Below are positions 44,985-57,700 of a stretch of 64,000 bases of DNA, one piece after another. Source of the stretch: Meandrina meandrites (taxonomy: Eukaryota; Cnidaria; Anthozoa; Scleractinia; Meandrinidae); the NCBI GenBank assembly GCA_963693305.1, contig OY855908.1, positions 29,659,305-29,723,304 of the forward strand, given 5' to 3'. The translations under genes were made by a program, and so were the position numbers. Numbering within the stretch: the stretch's first letter is position 1; every line of letters starts with the position of its first letter. The notes below the pieces were generated by a model. The model saw only the letters and a program-made list of their open reading frames with translations. It did no database searches and was not told the DNA's origin.

Positions 44985-45500
44985 TTTAAAGCTCTCTTTA
45001 TTCTCTGATACGCAAAGGTGCTTTTAGGTGACGTCTTAGACTTGCTGATATTGGATATGAATATTTTTAAAACATGCAGGTAGTGTGTTATTAGGTATAA
45101 GATACAGTGTAGTTAGTGTGGATGCATTTATTGTATTAGTTTTAAATTTCTTGCCTTACAGACATGTTACGGTGTTTTATGTCCATGTGTTTAATGTGTT
45201 AGAGCAAGGGTAAAATTGTCGACTCAAATTGTAGAAATAAATATGCCTGCAAGGACGCGAATGGCGGATGACGCGATTTTACAGTCTCGTCCCTAGCCTG
45301 CTCTGCTCAAGGGAGTTCTGGGTTTGTCACGAGCGGTGACTTTGGCAAAAAAGTCCAGGCTTTGCGCGGTCTTCTTATTTGTTTGCTGTGCTATAAGCAA
45401 TAAGCTTATCTACACACCAACGTATTATATTTCGAACTGCGGTGTGCAAGGTGAACAAAAACTGTTAAGTTTTCTTGTAATTGATTTACAACTCATTCCT
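44985..45500. repeat. Duplicated block, copy 4 (receptor 3' flank)
   Basis: GATATTGGATATGAATATTT, TTTTATGTCCATGTGTTTAA and the stretch around 45330-45460 match copies at 15.1-16.1, 23.0 and 33.8-34.0 kb. As it adjoins the intact last exon of the receptor, it is probably the parent location. Confidence 0.65.
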
Positions 45501-45661
45501 GCCTAAGACGCCCAAAGTACTCGTCAAATAGTACAAGTACAAGTAGAAGTAGAAGTACAAGTCAGATCTTGTTTTTCGGAGAAATTTTCCTTCTCAAAAG
45601 AGGAATGAGAACAAATAAAATGTCAAAGAAGCTAGAAACTAGAGCAGCATTCCCTGGATCT

Positions 45662-45850
45662 TCATAAGAGGCTGGAGTTAGCACGCTGCTTGTCCTCTTG
45701 CTTTGGCCTGGCGTTTGGTTTGGGCTCCTGGCTAGGTTCTGGTCGTAACTGCTCTCTATCCTCTGCTCGTGTTTGTGGCGTCTGATTGTTCAAAGCCGCA
45801 ACAAAGCGAGGCCTGTTTGTCCCAAGTGGATCAGCTCTGACGGTCAAGAT
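45662..45850 (-). CDS. Receptor exon 15: cytoplasmic tail
   Basis: The acceptor TTCTTTCTTTGATAG precedes the phase-0 start ILTVRADPLG; TGA at 45662-45664 follows NSSLL. The tail is polar with Glu, Gln, Arg, Pro and Lys, and shows no leucine heptads. A frameshifted duplicate at 16393-16579 supports that this segment is a real exon. The link to exon 14 rests on phase, distance and the acceptor. Confidence 0.8.
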   Translation of the reverse strand: MLTVRADPLGTNRPRFVAALNNQTPQTRAEDREQLRPEPSQEPKPNARPKQEDKQRANSSLL

Positions 45851-48707
45851 CTATCAAAGAAAGAACTTTAAGCTAAACTTACAGCTACAGCAGAAATGTT
45901 TTTTTTAAAGTTAATATACGATTTTTCTTATATTCCAGAGAAAGAAGGTGGCAATGTATAAGTTGCCTCATGCTTCGAAAACTGGAGAACCTTAAAATTT
46001 CTAAAACTATCCCTGGGTTTCTATTTTCTTTAAGTCCCTTTCAGCTGGGGTTATTTTCGGGGACGGGTACTCTAATGCGCCTTATTCGTGGAAAGCAACT
46101 TTTTATGGAAATATTTTTCAACGTGCAGCATTTTCTATTATTGTACGTAATTAGTTAATTTTATATACCTGACGAATGTACGTGTTTAAAAAAAAGATTT
46201 TCGATCTAAACGGTTAAAAGTAATTAATCAGTTGTAATCCCCGTTACCTTGGGAACAAAAACAAGGCACAGTGTGATAGTGGTACAGAACACAACCAGCA
46301 CTGACAGAACCACAAAGGTTACATCCGGGTGATAATCTACCACATTGACAACTGTCATGCCCAGCGCACATGGAAAAACAACATTGTACACGGAGATTCC
46401 AATATGGCGCGAGTCATTTAACGCAGCATAGGTTACATTCCTTGTTTCCCAGGCCATAAATGCACCAAATGCTAACATGAGACCCTTGTACGCGTAGATA
46501 ACGCCTAGCCACACACTAGGGTGAGCAGAAGTGCAGTCAATATAATAAGCCTTGTACATTGTATCCGTGGACAAACTGTATTCCTGAAAAAAACAAACAA
46601 ACAAGCAACAAACAGTGAAGATATACAGAGAAGGAGAAAGTGAACTTAATTTTGTCTTGTACAAATTTATTCGGAAAACTTGAGCATTGGTAAGTGTTTT
46701 TATATTTTTACAGAGTTTTGATTGGCGATGAGGTCTTGGATATCATCTCATAATCAACGCACGCTCGTGGAATAACTGTTATCGAACAGTATTCCCGAGC
46801 AATAAGAACAAGCTTATTTCATGATAAATTACGGGAAAAGTGAATTTACAGTTTTTAAAGTATGTTAGCTTTGCAAACCTTCCTTCCTGTATAGTATTCA
46901 GTGACGTAGAGTGGATCGATAATCTCCCAAACCATGAGGATAAGAAGATCGATGGATATGAACAGTCCCAGCATAGCAAATAACTGGAAGTCACTGATTA
47001 CCTGAAGGAAAAATGACGACACTTTCAGACAATAATGAAACGTGCCATCTGATTGGTTATTAAATGTAAGTTGCAGAATCAGTTCTACGAGAAGCAGTTA
47101 CAAAAGAATAGTAGAGCAAGTTGTAATTTAGGTACTCTCCATTGTTAGTTGCACAAACACCCACATTAATTATGTAGTTTCCTGTCTTCAAGTATTACAA
47201 TGAGAAGCCATCAAAATGCAAGACAGTAAGGCACTAAGAAGCTTCACGCTAAAAGCCACTAACAGCAGTTTTGAATCTTGTATTCTATTTAAGGGGGGTC
47301 CTTCTTAACTACAGATCTAGACCAGTTGCTAGGGAATTCCTGAAGACCAGTTTTAGTGGCAAGCCATTTTCGACCGTTTTGTAACGCTAAATGGTAAATT
47401 TTGTGGGGCAGGAAATACCTGCTTGAAATATTGACATTGCGCCTGCATAACTAGTGCCAGTCCTAAACCGCGTGTTAGAATTTAAAATCCCTAAAACTTG
47501 GAGGAAAAAAGGAAGAGTTCTGAATTTTTTAAAGAATCAGAGATAACATAGCCTTCTTTATAATCCTACGTATGGGATTACCGTTTACAAGAAAGAAAAA
47601 AACGCTACTGAAGAAAGTCTGAAAATACGGGTGTTTATTATGTCATAACTTTTACAATAATGCACATTTTGTAAAACCCATACGAATCATTAAGCATGTG
47701 GACATTCTTTATCTATTGGCACTGATTTTAACTTTCAGTTTTATATGCCCTTTCAGTTTTAGGGTTTTTTCTATTCTGGCCACGCCACTTGTCAAATATG
47801 GCCGTGATTTGAAACTCTTGAAGGACTCTTCAACTGAACAAAGTTGCGAAAAAAGCTTATCCGTAGCAGGTCAAGTTTCCAAAATATGGCGATTAGATAC
47901 CTTCCTTAGCAACAACTTAGTAGTTAAGAAGGACCCCCCTTAAGATCCTTATTATTGTTAGAATTTTCAGGAAAACAACTGCTCGCTATGGCATCCAAGT
48001 TTCCGATCCTTATTTTGTTTTCACTTGAGTGTCGAAAGAAATTCAAATTTGGCCTGGGCTTAGTACTTGGTACACACCGCGCCACTTTCTCAGCCAATCG
48101 AAATACAAATCAAATTTCAATTTTCCCGCGCTTTACATCGGCTACGCGTATTTGCTTCGAGTTTTGATTGGTTCGCTGCATTACTTGTGTTCTTTGTGCC
48201 TGGCCAGAGTAATTGCTTTCGTTTTGGTATCGCGACACTCACTCACAAATTTTCTTGCAATTTGTCTCACAAGTTTCTGTGACAAACGTTGAGGCGTTGC
48301 CTAGCGTAGAAGGCAAACACTGAGATTATTACCATATTTTGCAACGTTTTCGTTGTAGTACGCGTTGCATTATGTAAAATGACCTTTTACTTTCCTAATG
48401 AATTTTCAGCCGTTGCCTAGGCGTGTTACAGTAGGTAACGTTTCTCAAAACATTGGCTTGTGTAGCTACACCATTACGACCCCATTCGTGGCACTCACCA
48501 TTTTCTTCGTTCGATTGAGAAAGATCTTGTGGACCCTCCAAGTCTTCAGGAACATGCCACCAAATCCTAGTGTGAACCCAAGGCAAGCCACCCAGGTTGA
48601 AAACTGAACGTCAACAGAAACAAACCGAGGAAGAATTAGTCTTTGGGTAGGCTGCGAGCGTGGTTACGCTTACTCTGCAGAAAAGTTTTCTTAGGAAGCA
48701 TATGTTT

Positions 48708-48778
<71 letters not shown>

Positions 48779-51700
48779 AAAGGGTAAATTTAACATGATT
48801 CATCGTTGGTTGATCTGCGGAAATCCTCAAAATCCTGTCGGAAATATTGCTGACAACCTGGCTACCGTTCGCAAATCTTTGGAAATCCTTGCATGATTTT
48901 CGGGATTCTTCGAAAGCCCTTGGGTCATCTTCGGAAATCGGCGGGTTAATTTTGGAATTTCCGTAGGTTTTTGTATAATCTTCGGGAATCCTCGCGATTA
49001 CAAAACAAAACAAACGTTCTTCTTCATGTTGATTAATAGAGACACAATTTCAAAGGTACTCACCCTACAGCGTAAAATTGCCTCGACGTTAGAACTCACA
49101 AAGTTGCCGTCAATACCAAGAAGAATTCCGGCAGTATAAATAAGAATTGCTCCAACTACAATGACGTTATTCATACGGGGACTTGACATTTTGATAAACC
49201 TGAAATCCCGTAAGTAATACGTCACTGATTGCATTTTCACCACAAAATACTCCCTCCTTCCTTCGATTATACCTTCGTTCCCTTCCCAACTTCCTCACTT
49301 CCTCGTTTTTGGTCAGGCAAGGCTGAGAATTGTCGCGTTTTGGTTAATGGTCATTTTCAAGAAGCGAAAAATATTCTGAGTTTTATTCTGTAATCGGAGT
49401 ACGTCGTTCATTTCTAAAACCGCTCGTCAGGATTAAAAAACTTTCAAATTCTTCTGACTAGAACACTGTCAAATGACGTAAATGCTAAACATATCAAGCT
49501 TCAAATGAACCGTGTAAGAGTTGAAAAAGTGTTCGCGCATTGAACAGGGCATGGTTCTTGACTTTTATCCCCGTCCTTGACACAGTAATATGTTAATGAA
49601 CATGCACGCATTGCAGATCTATCTTTTCTCTTACCTATGACTACTGTGGCTGATGTTGAACGCCAGGAACGCTGCCGCCATAATGATTCCCATGACTTCT
49701 ACCGCGCAAAAGAAACCGAACAAACCAATTGAGACTTTCAGCAGCTTGTTGACGGTTGTCATTTGGTCGGCTGGAGCTTTGTCACCTATGAAGAATATGG
49801 CATGATATTTACTTCACAATTGACTTGAAGAGTATATTAAAAACTACTTATTGACTGACTGGGAAGTTAATGTTCTGATCCTGATGCCCAAGAACAACGC
49901 ATTTTCTCGTTTGTTCGATAAAACTGTTTTGTAATATGACTTAATGTGGAAATTACTTGGTTTTGCTTTCTGTAATCTAAATGTTCTCAGACGATGAAGC
50001 GACTTGATGTTCTCAGCCTGTCTATTTTTCAACACAAAAGAACGCGAGAGAAGCAGCCAATGAAGCACGAAGGGGGTGGGGACGGGGAGTGAGAGTGAGG
50101 GAAAGAGTGCCTCCCGTTTTTTGCTGGCGTCCAGTTCTCTTGCGATTCCTTTCCTGTCTTCGCGCTTGAAGAAAGCCACAAGAAAATAGAAGGCTGGGAA
50201 AACTCCAGACAAATACTCTCTCTCGTACTTTTCTCGCAAATTCCGCGTCCGTTGAGGCCTTTATGTATGTAAAGACAGTAGCCTTCCGAGTAAGGTAAAA
50301 GGACATTTCTGCTTTTTGCCTTATGCTACACGTTCTTAGCTTTAAAATCAAACAGTCGAGTTACGTACACCTTACCTTGCCAAACAAACTTTGAAAAATC
50401 GAGGACAAGCTTGTCTTTCAACACAGTGTAGTTCCCAAGTATTTTTGTTTCTTGGTCTAAAGTGAAAAAAGACGGAACTGACAATCTATTGCAGCCCTTC
50501 TATTAAAAACGTTGTAACTGTAACAAACTAAACCAGCTCTTGTAGTCTAAGATATGTCAGATTTTTTAAACAGACTCTATTTTGTGACGCGCTGCTTTGT
50601 CACCCATGCATGAACTTAAAAAAGTAAAAATGACGACGACGACGTCGCCGGCGATGACAACTACAAACCCACGAAAAAGGACACAAACAGAATCTTGGTA
50701 AAAAATTAATTCCTGCCAAGTAAATGCCATCGATAGCCTTAGGATTAGGGTTAGGGTTAGAGAACAGAATAAAATTCTATCTTGGCCTTTGTGGTTTCAT
50801 TACGAATGATCTACCAAACCCGTTCCCTACGGCTTCACAAGTCGATCGGTAGTATATTTTCACCGGTGTCACACAGGTTCGAACTCTCGTTAAGTACTTA
50901 ATTTCATTATGATTAATTTACGGAAAAGCAATTGTTGGGAATATTGCTATATATATCACCTTGCATTTGGCTGATTGTTACCACTCCTTTTCTCTCTCCT
51001 TTTTTGTTAAAGTAAACATTACCCTGTGAAAAGAACATCAAAAGTATAGTTACAGTGTAGTTATCTACCTCAGCTTTGTTTGATCTGACCGAGTAAATGT
51101 GCGCAAGCTGTTTACACCAACCCCAAAAACGGAATGAACATGTTTAGTTCATCGCTGCCAGCAAGCCCTCTCAAGGATTACCACTTCCTGCCGTCCTCCA
51201 CAGGCTTTTCCAAGGTCGCCCAGCGAGACGGAGTTGGGAGTTGAGAGCGAGCCAGATAAGTGAATGCGAGCGCCTGGGGACGGGTCATGTTGCCTACCAA
51301 CACCATTGACGTATATCGTGGACTCAGTCAACTCTCTCAGACAGAAATGCGACCAAAAAAGAGTCTTCGTTTTCCTGACTTAATCTGATCTAATATAAGT
51401 TTAAGGAAAGAAACTTCTCACCGAAAATCCAGGAAATGTGACTTTTGACAGCGAATTCTTGAATAACTGAGCCATTTCAGTGTCGTTGTAAGTGAAATCC
51501 GACAAGCTTTTATTTCTCCTTGCGAGCACCTTTGCTGAACTGTTTAAAGCTAACGCCATGGCGACAATGGCGTCGTATGCAAACCCTGAATAAAATCCAA
51601 GCTTGTCAACTCTGTCCTTCCATTTGCGATACGCTTCCTGAAAATTGAAGTTAAGTCCTATGCTAAATCATTGTCATTGTCTATTGCGGGAGTATTGCAT

Positions 51701-54700
51701 TAATGTTACTAATTGTGTGACTTAGTTGACTTTCTCTTAATTAAATAGTCGACTTGCTAGTGAAGTTGTTTTCGAAATTCAGCGACTGTTTTATTTAGCG
51801 ATTTCTTTGGTTGTTTGAGATTTCACTCAATCAGTTCGCCATTCGTTCATATATTGCTTGATATCGAATGACAAAAATCAAAATTAACAACAACAATCTT
51901 TAAAAATATAGGAATACTAACTAAAAATGTTTCCGATAAAGTTCTTCACCTGGCCTCCTATTATTTCCGGTGAGCTGGGCCCGATTTTCAGAAACTCCGT
52001 GCTGATGTAATTTCCAAATGCTTCGATCACGTGCTTCGTCTTGCAGTTGATCTTGGACGCATGCGTTGAATGAATTTCCCACCATCGAGTCTGGTACCAG
52101 TCAATCAACAGCCAGACATACTTCTTCCCATAAAAGCCTTGCTTGTAAGCCTTAGAACGGTGAAATAAAAAACGATGTCAGCGGTATGCTTACGAACGCG
52201 TTCATTTCGGAACCAGTAACTCAATTTCAGAAAACGACAAGTTACCTGACAGAAGACTTCTACAGCCTTTATCTCGGAGAAAAGGCCGACAATCACTCGA
52301 GCATCTCTATCCTGGAAAATGAGTCAAACGTACTATTAGATCAAAGCTGTTATTAAATAAAAGCAATATATCTGTACAGCAGGTATACACTGGCACTCGT
52401 TACCTGTGTGATATTCTACCGAGCTTTTTACTTATGTCCAGAAATGCACGCAGTTACGAATTCCTTAAGGCTTTAAAAAATACGATTTTTCGCTACGGCC
52501 TTGCGAAAATTACAAATACAAAGTTTACGCCTTTTAGTTGCGGCCTTGCAAAAATTGTAGAATTTAAAATTTTAACGATTTTTCGTTACTCCTCTTTGCG
52601 AATTTTCAAAATTTTCGCCCTTTGTTATCTTAGTTACAACAAATCGGCAAAGCGGCGCTACGGATTTTACAAAATTTGCGAATATTGTGGATTTTATAAA
52701 TTTAACCCTTACGATTTTTTCAAACTTTTGGGATTTTTGCTATTTTTGAAAGCTCTGTAAGTTCGTTGCAACATTTTGTACATTTCGTAACTGCGTGCAT
52801 TTCTGGACATATCTCGAGCTTTTTAGCTGCAAACACCAGAAATAAAACAAAAAATCAAATTGAGGGTTAATATAGTGCTTGTGCACATTGGGGCTTAATT
52901 CGTATCTCAAAGACTTTGAAGTAGTTAATCAATTCTTTACAATTGGTATTTTTGTTTATGTTTATAATCCGTCGGTCTCACCTTCAATATCTTGATGGGA
53001 GCTTCATGGTCTTCTTCCTTTCCTTCACCAAGAGACTCTTGAGCCACGATTGAAATGTTGTTTTCTTCAAGAAGCTTTGTTAGACTAGCCAAAGCCTGTG
53101 GAATAATTATAAGTAGTAATAATACACAAGCAAAAATTTCAGCAAGCTCATTGGCTGAGAGCACGTCAATTAATCCCAAACAGTGCAGAAAGTTGAAATT
53201 AAGTTGATTGACAGGAAAGCCGCGAAAGGGCGCCAAACAAAATGGCGGCCGCTGTCGGAGGGTTTGGAGAGAACAAAAACATCAATTAATGCAAAGTTAG
53301 ACCGATTTAACGAAAATTATCAGTGTTTAAGCGAATGTACTAGCAACTGGACGTTTTGTGCAGCACAAAAGAAGAGGCTCTACGAAACTACTGAAAGCTA
53401 CCAATCGAGGATTTTCTTTCGCGACAGCTCGTAAAGAAGGAAGATTACAAGCCTGAATTGAAGTCGCACATTTCAGCTCGTACCCATGTAGCTGAATGAG
53501 AATAAAAGCACTTGACAATGTATGACAGGGAGCTTTAAAATTCCGTAGCAGTATCTGGATTTACAAAGCCTGGCAACTCCGTAATGTTTTAACAACGATT
53601 CGGAAAGGTACATAAGCGACCGAACACGTCTTGTTTGTCATCCACTTGCAGAGAAATTTTTGTATGTCAATGTGTATTATTAACAAGTAATCACATGATT
53701 TTTCTCGTGCAATTTGGGATAAATCAGCACTCGTAATTTTTTCAAAGACTACAAATTGCACTCGCCCTACGGGCTCGTGCAATTTTGTTAGCCTTTGAAA
53801 AATTTACTCGTGCTGATTTATCCCAAATTGCAATCGAAATCATGTGATTACCTATACAAATGTTATCCACAAAACAATTTTGTATCACGTTACATCTCGC
53901 GTCGAATCACATCGTGGCGCATGTCGCATGTCACATTCCACCATATCACATCAGGTCTGTGTTTCGTACATCACGTTATGTGTCATATCACATCACATCG
54001 TGTGTAGCGCAACACGTCGTTCACCACATCACATCACATCGCACCACGTCCTGTATTTTTGTGTAATTAAAACAATTTAGATATCGTTCACTCTTTAGTA
54101 GATAGAGGGTTCTACTTACAGCTTCGTAATAAGGCTCCCTTTCCGTTAGTATGGCAATTCTGTCCCATTTAAAATATTTCAGCACGGCTACGCGGCCATA
54201 GTTGTGACCTTCTTCTGGAGGAATGGTTCTAAAGAACAGTGGGTACTTCTCTTTATCAGACAAATAAAAAGTTGATGCGCCATAGCTGACCTGTAGGTGA
54301 TGAACAACAGAATGATTAGAACCCCTTGAATTGTCCTTTTACAATCATTTTCTTTCAAACAGCGTGTTTTTATAGGCTCGATTAACAGCCGCTGTTCGGG
54401 GAATGAGCCCGCGCTCCTCCTCGGGGACGAACAAAGACCGAACTAGAGAGAGAGGCGGAAATCGTGCCTACTTTTTTTTATTAACAAATTACAATTGATC
54501 ACTGAACGATAATAATGAAACGTATTTCATTTTCCGACCCCCATTTTTTACCAGCGGTTTTTTAGGGTATTTTTTTCAAATTTCCGTTTCGTTTAGCTAG
54601 CCAAACCAACTGAAATGGTTTTATTTACCAACAGAACGCAAAAATAAAAACGACCCACCGGGCCAGGAATCAATACGGTTGATCCCAATAGAACGCGACC

Positions 54701-57700
54701 TTGTTGTAATGTTTTAGAGCCTTATCCAGTCGTAGGAGAGACAAAAGTGATGTCAATTTGGCTTTGACTGTTTTAAAGGTATTTTAGTATCGTGCTTACG
54801 ATGAGCAAAGGCTACTAGTCGACCCATGTTTAGTCTTTGACGTCTTTGATCGGAATCAGATGCCTACCCGATGTAGGATCCAAAATTTAGGCTTTAGTTC
54901 GAGTAAGTGACCTAGCGGATAGGCGAGTTTGTCAGCATGTCCACAAAGTGCAACGTCAGTGCCAAAAACGCGTTCAGAGGCGCTCCCGTCTCGTGCGCTC
55001 ATATCTCGCCCTATACAAAATAAAATCTTGGCCGCTGCCTGCCTTTGACTGTCACACATATTTACCTGTATTAGGTTCATAAGGTGGGAGCACTCGGCAA
55101 TAGGCCTGGTAGCTGCACTGCATATGCCTCCAAGCAGCATGATCTTGGTGGGTGGTTCGTTGACGTGTCGAAACAGCGCTTGTACTCCGTGACCTAATTG
55201 ACACTGCAAGAAATAAAAGGAAAACTGACATGGATTGGACGCAAGAGCGAGTTTCACTTGAGGGTCGACAATAATTCGCATTTTCCTTAGTTTTGTTTTG
55301 CTATGCTTAATGATTGTCTAAGAAACTCTCGCCACTTTCTCAACTAAATACAAGAAAATCCAGCTAATCGTGGCACGCTTACTCTTCATAGCAATATCAA
55401 CCTCGTTCCCAGGGCCTTCTCCGCCATTTTCAAAACCGGAGAAGGCCCTGGGACGAGGTTGATAACATTATGCTTCGAAAACCTAGTCCCTAGGCGTTCT
55501 CTTCCTCTCTCGGGCGTAATTGCCTAGGAACGGGTTGGCGTGCTGGCGGTGTCATTCGGTGACGTCACCAAATTTTCACGCCAAATTGGTGAGTAGTCCA
55601 GTACCTCTTGTGAACCTCTAATTTCAGAGGCATTCTAAAACAATATTGCTCATTGTCTTTAGGGATAGGGGCATTGTTTGTTCCCTTTGTCCTATTGTTC
55701 CTATGGCCAATCATGTGAGATGTTCAATGAGGTGCTGGTCGACTCAAATTGGTAGGCGGGAAGGGGACGCCTGGACACTAGGCTGATTGCTCGTGTTTTA
55801 ATTGGTTCACTGGATTGTTTGTGTCCTTCGTGATTGGCCAGACTGATTAGCTTGGTCTTGGTTATCGAAAATCGCTCTAAAGTAAGAAATATGGTGTACT
55901 TTATTTTATTTTATTTTTTTGAAAAGTGATTTTTTGCTCCTATACCAAAATATTTTACTCTGCCATCCACAGCCTCTAGAACAGGATTTGCAGAATTTTT
56001 CATAAATGTGACAGCGTTTTTTTATCTCTAAAATTAACAGCGGTTTCACTGATAACAAAAATCATGGCCTCTTACAGAGATATACAATATGCAGAATTGA
56101 AAAGTTAATTTTCTCCGTGAGAAAAATCATTGCGGGTCGTTGTGGTCTGCATGAGACCAGAAGTATATTTTACTGGTGTAAGTCACTGTTATTCGCACCA
56201 CGAGGTATTTAATTTTCGTCATGTTATGAACGATCTTTTGGGTCGGTTTCTTCATCCCTTGTTTTAAGAGGTAAGCTGTACCCAATAGTCATTATTGAGA
56301 ACTTCCGAATTTTTATATTTGCCGAAAATTTTATCAATATAATTAGCATTTGGTTTAAAACTAATTAAAAACGTCCTCCTCTAGGTGATATGATAATATT
56401 GTGGCATTATTCCCAAACAAAGAGGAAGAGAGAGTGTTTTCTTAATGACCTTTAGACAAAACGGCTATATCAGATGTGTATGTGTCGATTTTACTTCAAT
56501 TCAGTGTTATTTTAACCTCTAGATGAAAAACTATGTTAGATCGGAGGGGGAGGACTGCACTGAGTACGAGAATGGAATATGTACTTATGTAGAACGACTT
56601 GTTAAATTAATTGTTATCACAGTTTTCATCAGCGCCTCTTCTTTCCGTTGTAAAACCTGCCTCCCGGGAAATTTTATTTTTTTCGGCCAAGGTTACCGGA
56701 TATAGAAAACGGAAGGGAACTGAAAAAGCCAAGTCAAATATAAAATGGAGATAAATTGAACTTAATAATTGGTGTATGTGCGCGAAGACTGTGCTTTAAA
56801 CACGAGAAGCATAATTCGGACTTCAAGAAAAAAAAAGCACAATTTTTTCCCAATTAACTGCTCACAAAGATTATAATTTTGATTCCTTAGCCAAAGCTTT
56901 TTGTCCCAATGTTGATAAATAAAGTTTCCTTATTAGTAACTATGGCTTCTCGTGGTTCAAGGAATTTATAGTACGTTATACATCAAGAAAACATCCCCAA
57001 GTCAATGATTCACTTAATTCTCATCATTTATCTGCAAGGAAGTATATTGATATCGCGTGGAGAAATTAGAAGTCAATCTATTTTGGAAGTTTTTAAATGT
57101 TAATTTGCGGGTTTCCTTGTTTATTTTTCTTGCCGCCTTCCCGTTCCTTGCATGACAGTAAAACACAGCTCAATTTCCTGATAAAAGCCACCAATTTACT
57201 AAATTATAGACCATGGGGCACCGCAAAGGTATAAGAAATATATAATTCATATAGAGCATGGACAATGAGGGATAAATTGTTGTTGGTGGTTAATCAGAGA
57301 AAAGTAGAAAAAATATTTGTCCGTCTAAAAGAAACAACAGTTGACTGTTTCACTGGAAAGTGGAGAAAAATGATTACTTCCAGGATTACTTAGACATCGA
57401 GAAAGGAATATTTCAAATGCACTGAAACGAGCCATATTGATCAGGGAATTTAGAATAAGAGTTACTAAATAGGAGTTTTAATTAGGTTTTTGCTTGCGCG
57501 AGAAAATAAATGTTAAAATTACAATAACAATTTAGCTTGGGGGTTATTGTCAGGCGTAGCCAACGTGGGGTAAACTGTGGAGATGACCATGAAGCTTTTG
57601 CACCAGAACATAACTTTAACTGCTGTAAATTACTTTAGTAATTCACATTTTTCTTCAGTTATTAGAATAACTGAAGAAAAAATAAACACGGCATTTTTTT

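Noticed and set aside
48636..49013. 125-codon frame with Tyr-Ile repeats
   Set aside because: Produced by the TA microsatellite in receptor intron 11.
50744..50760. Interstitial telomere repeat TTAGGG
   Set aside because: Only about two and a half units; can occur by chance.
52434..52760. 108-codon plus-strand frame in receptor intron 4
   Set aside because: It lies wholly inside a TA-flanked inverted-repeat element and is low in complexity.
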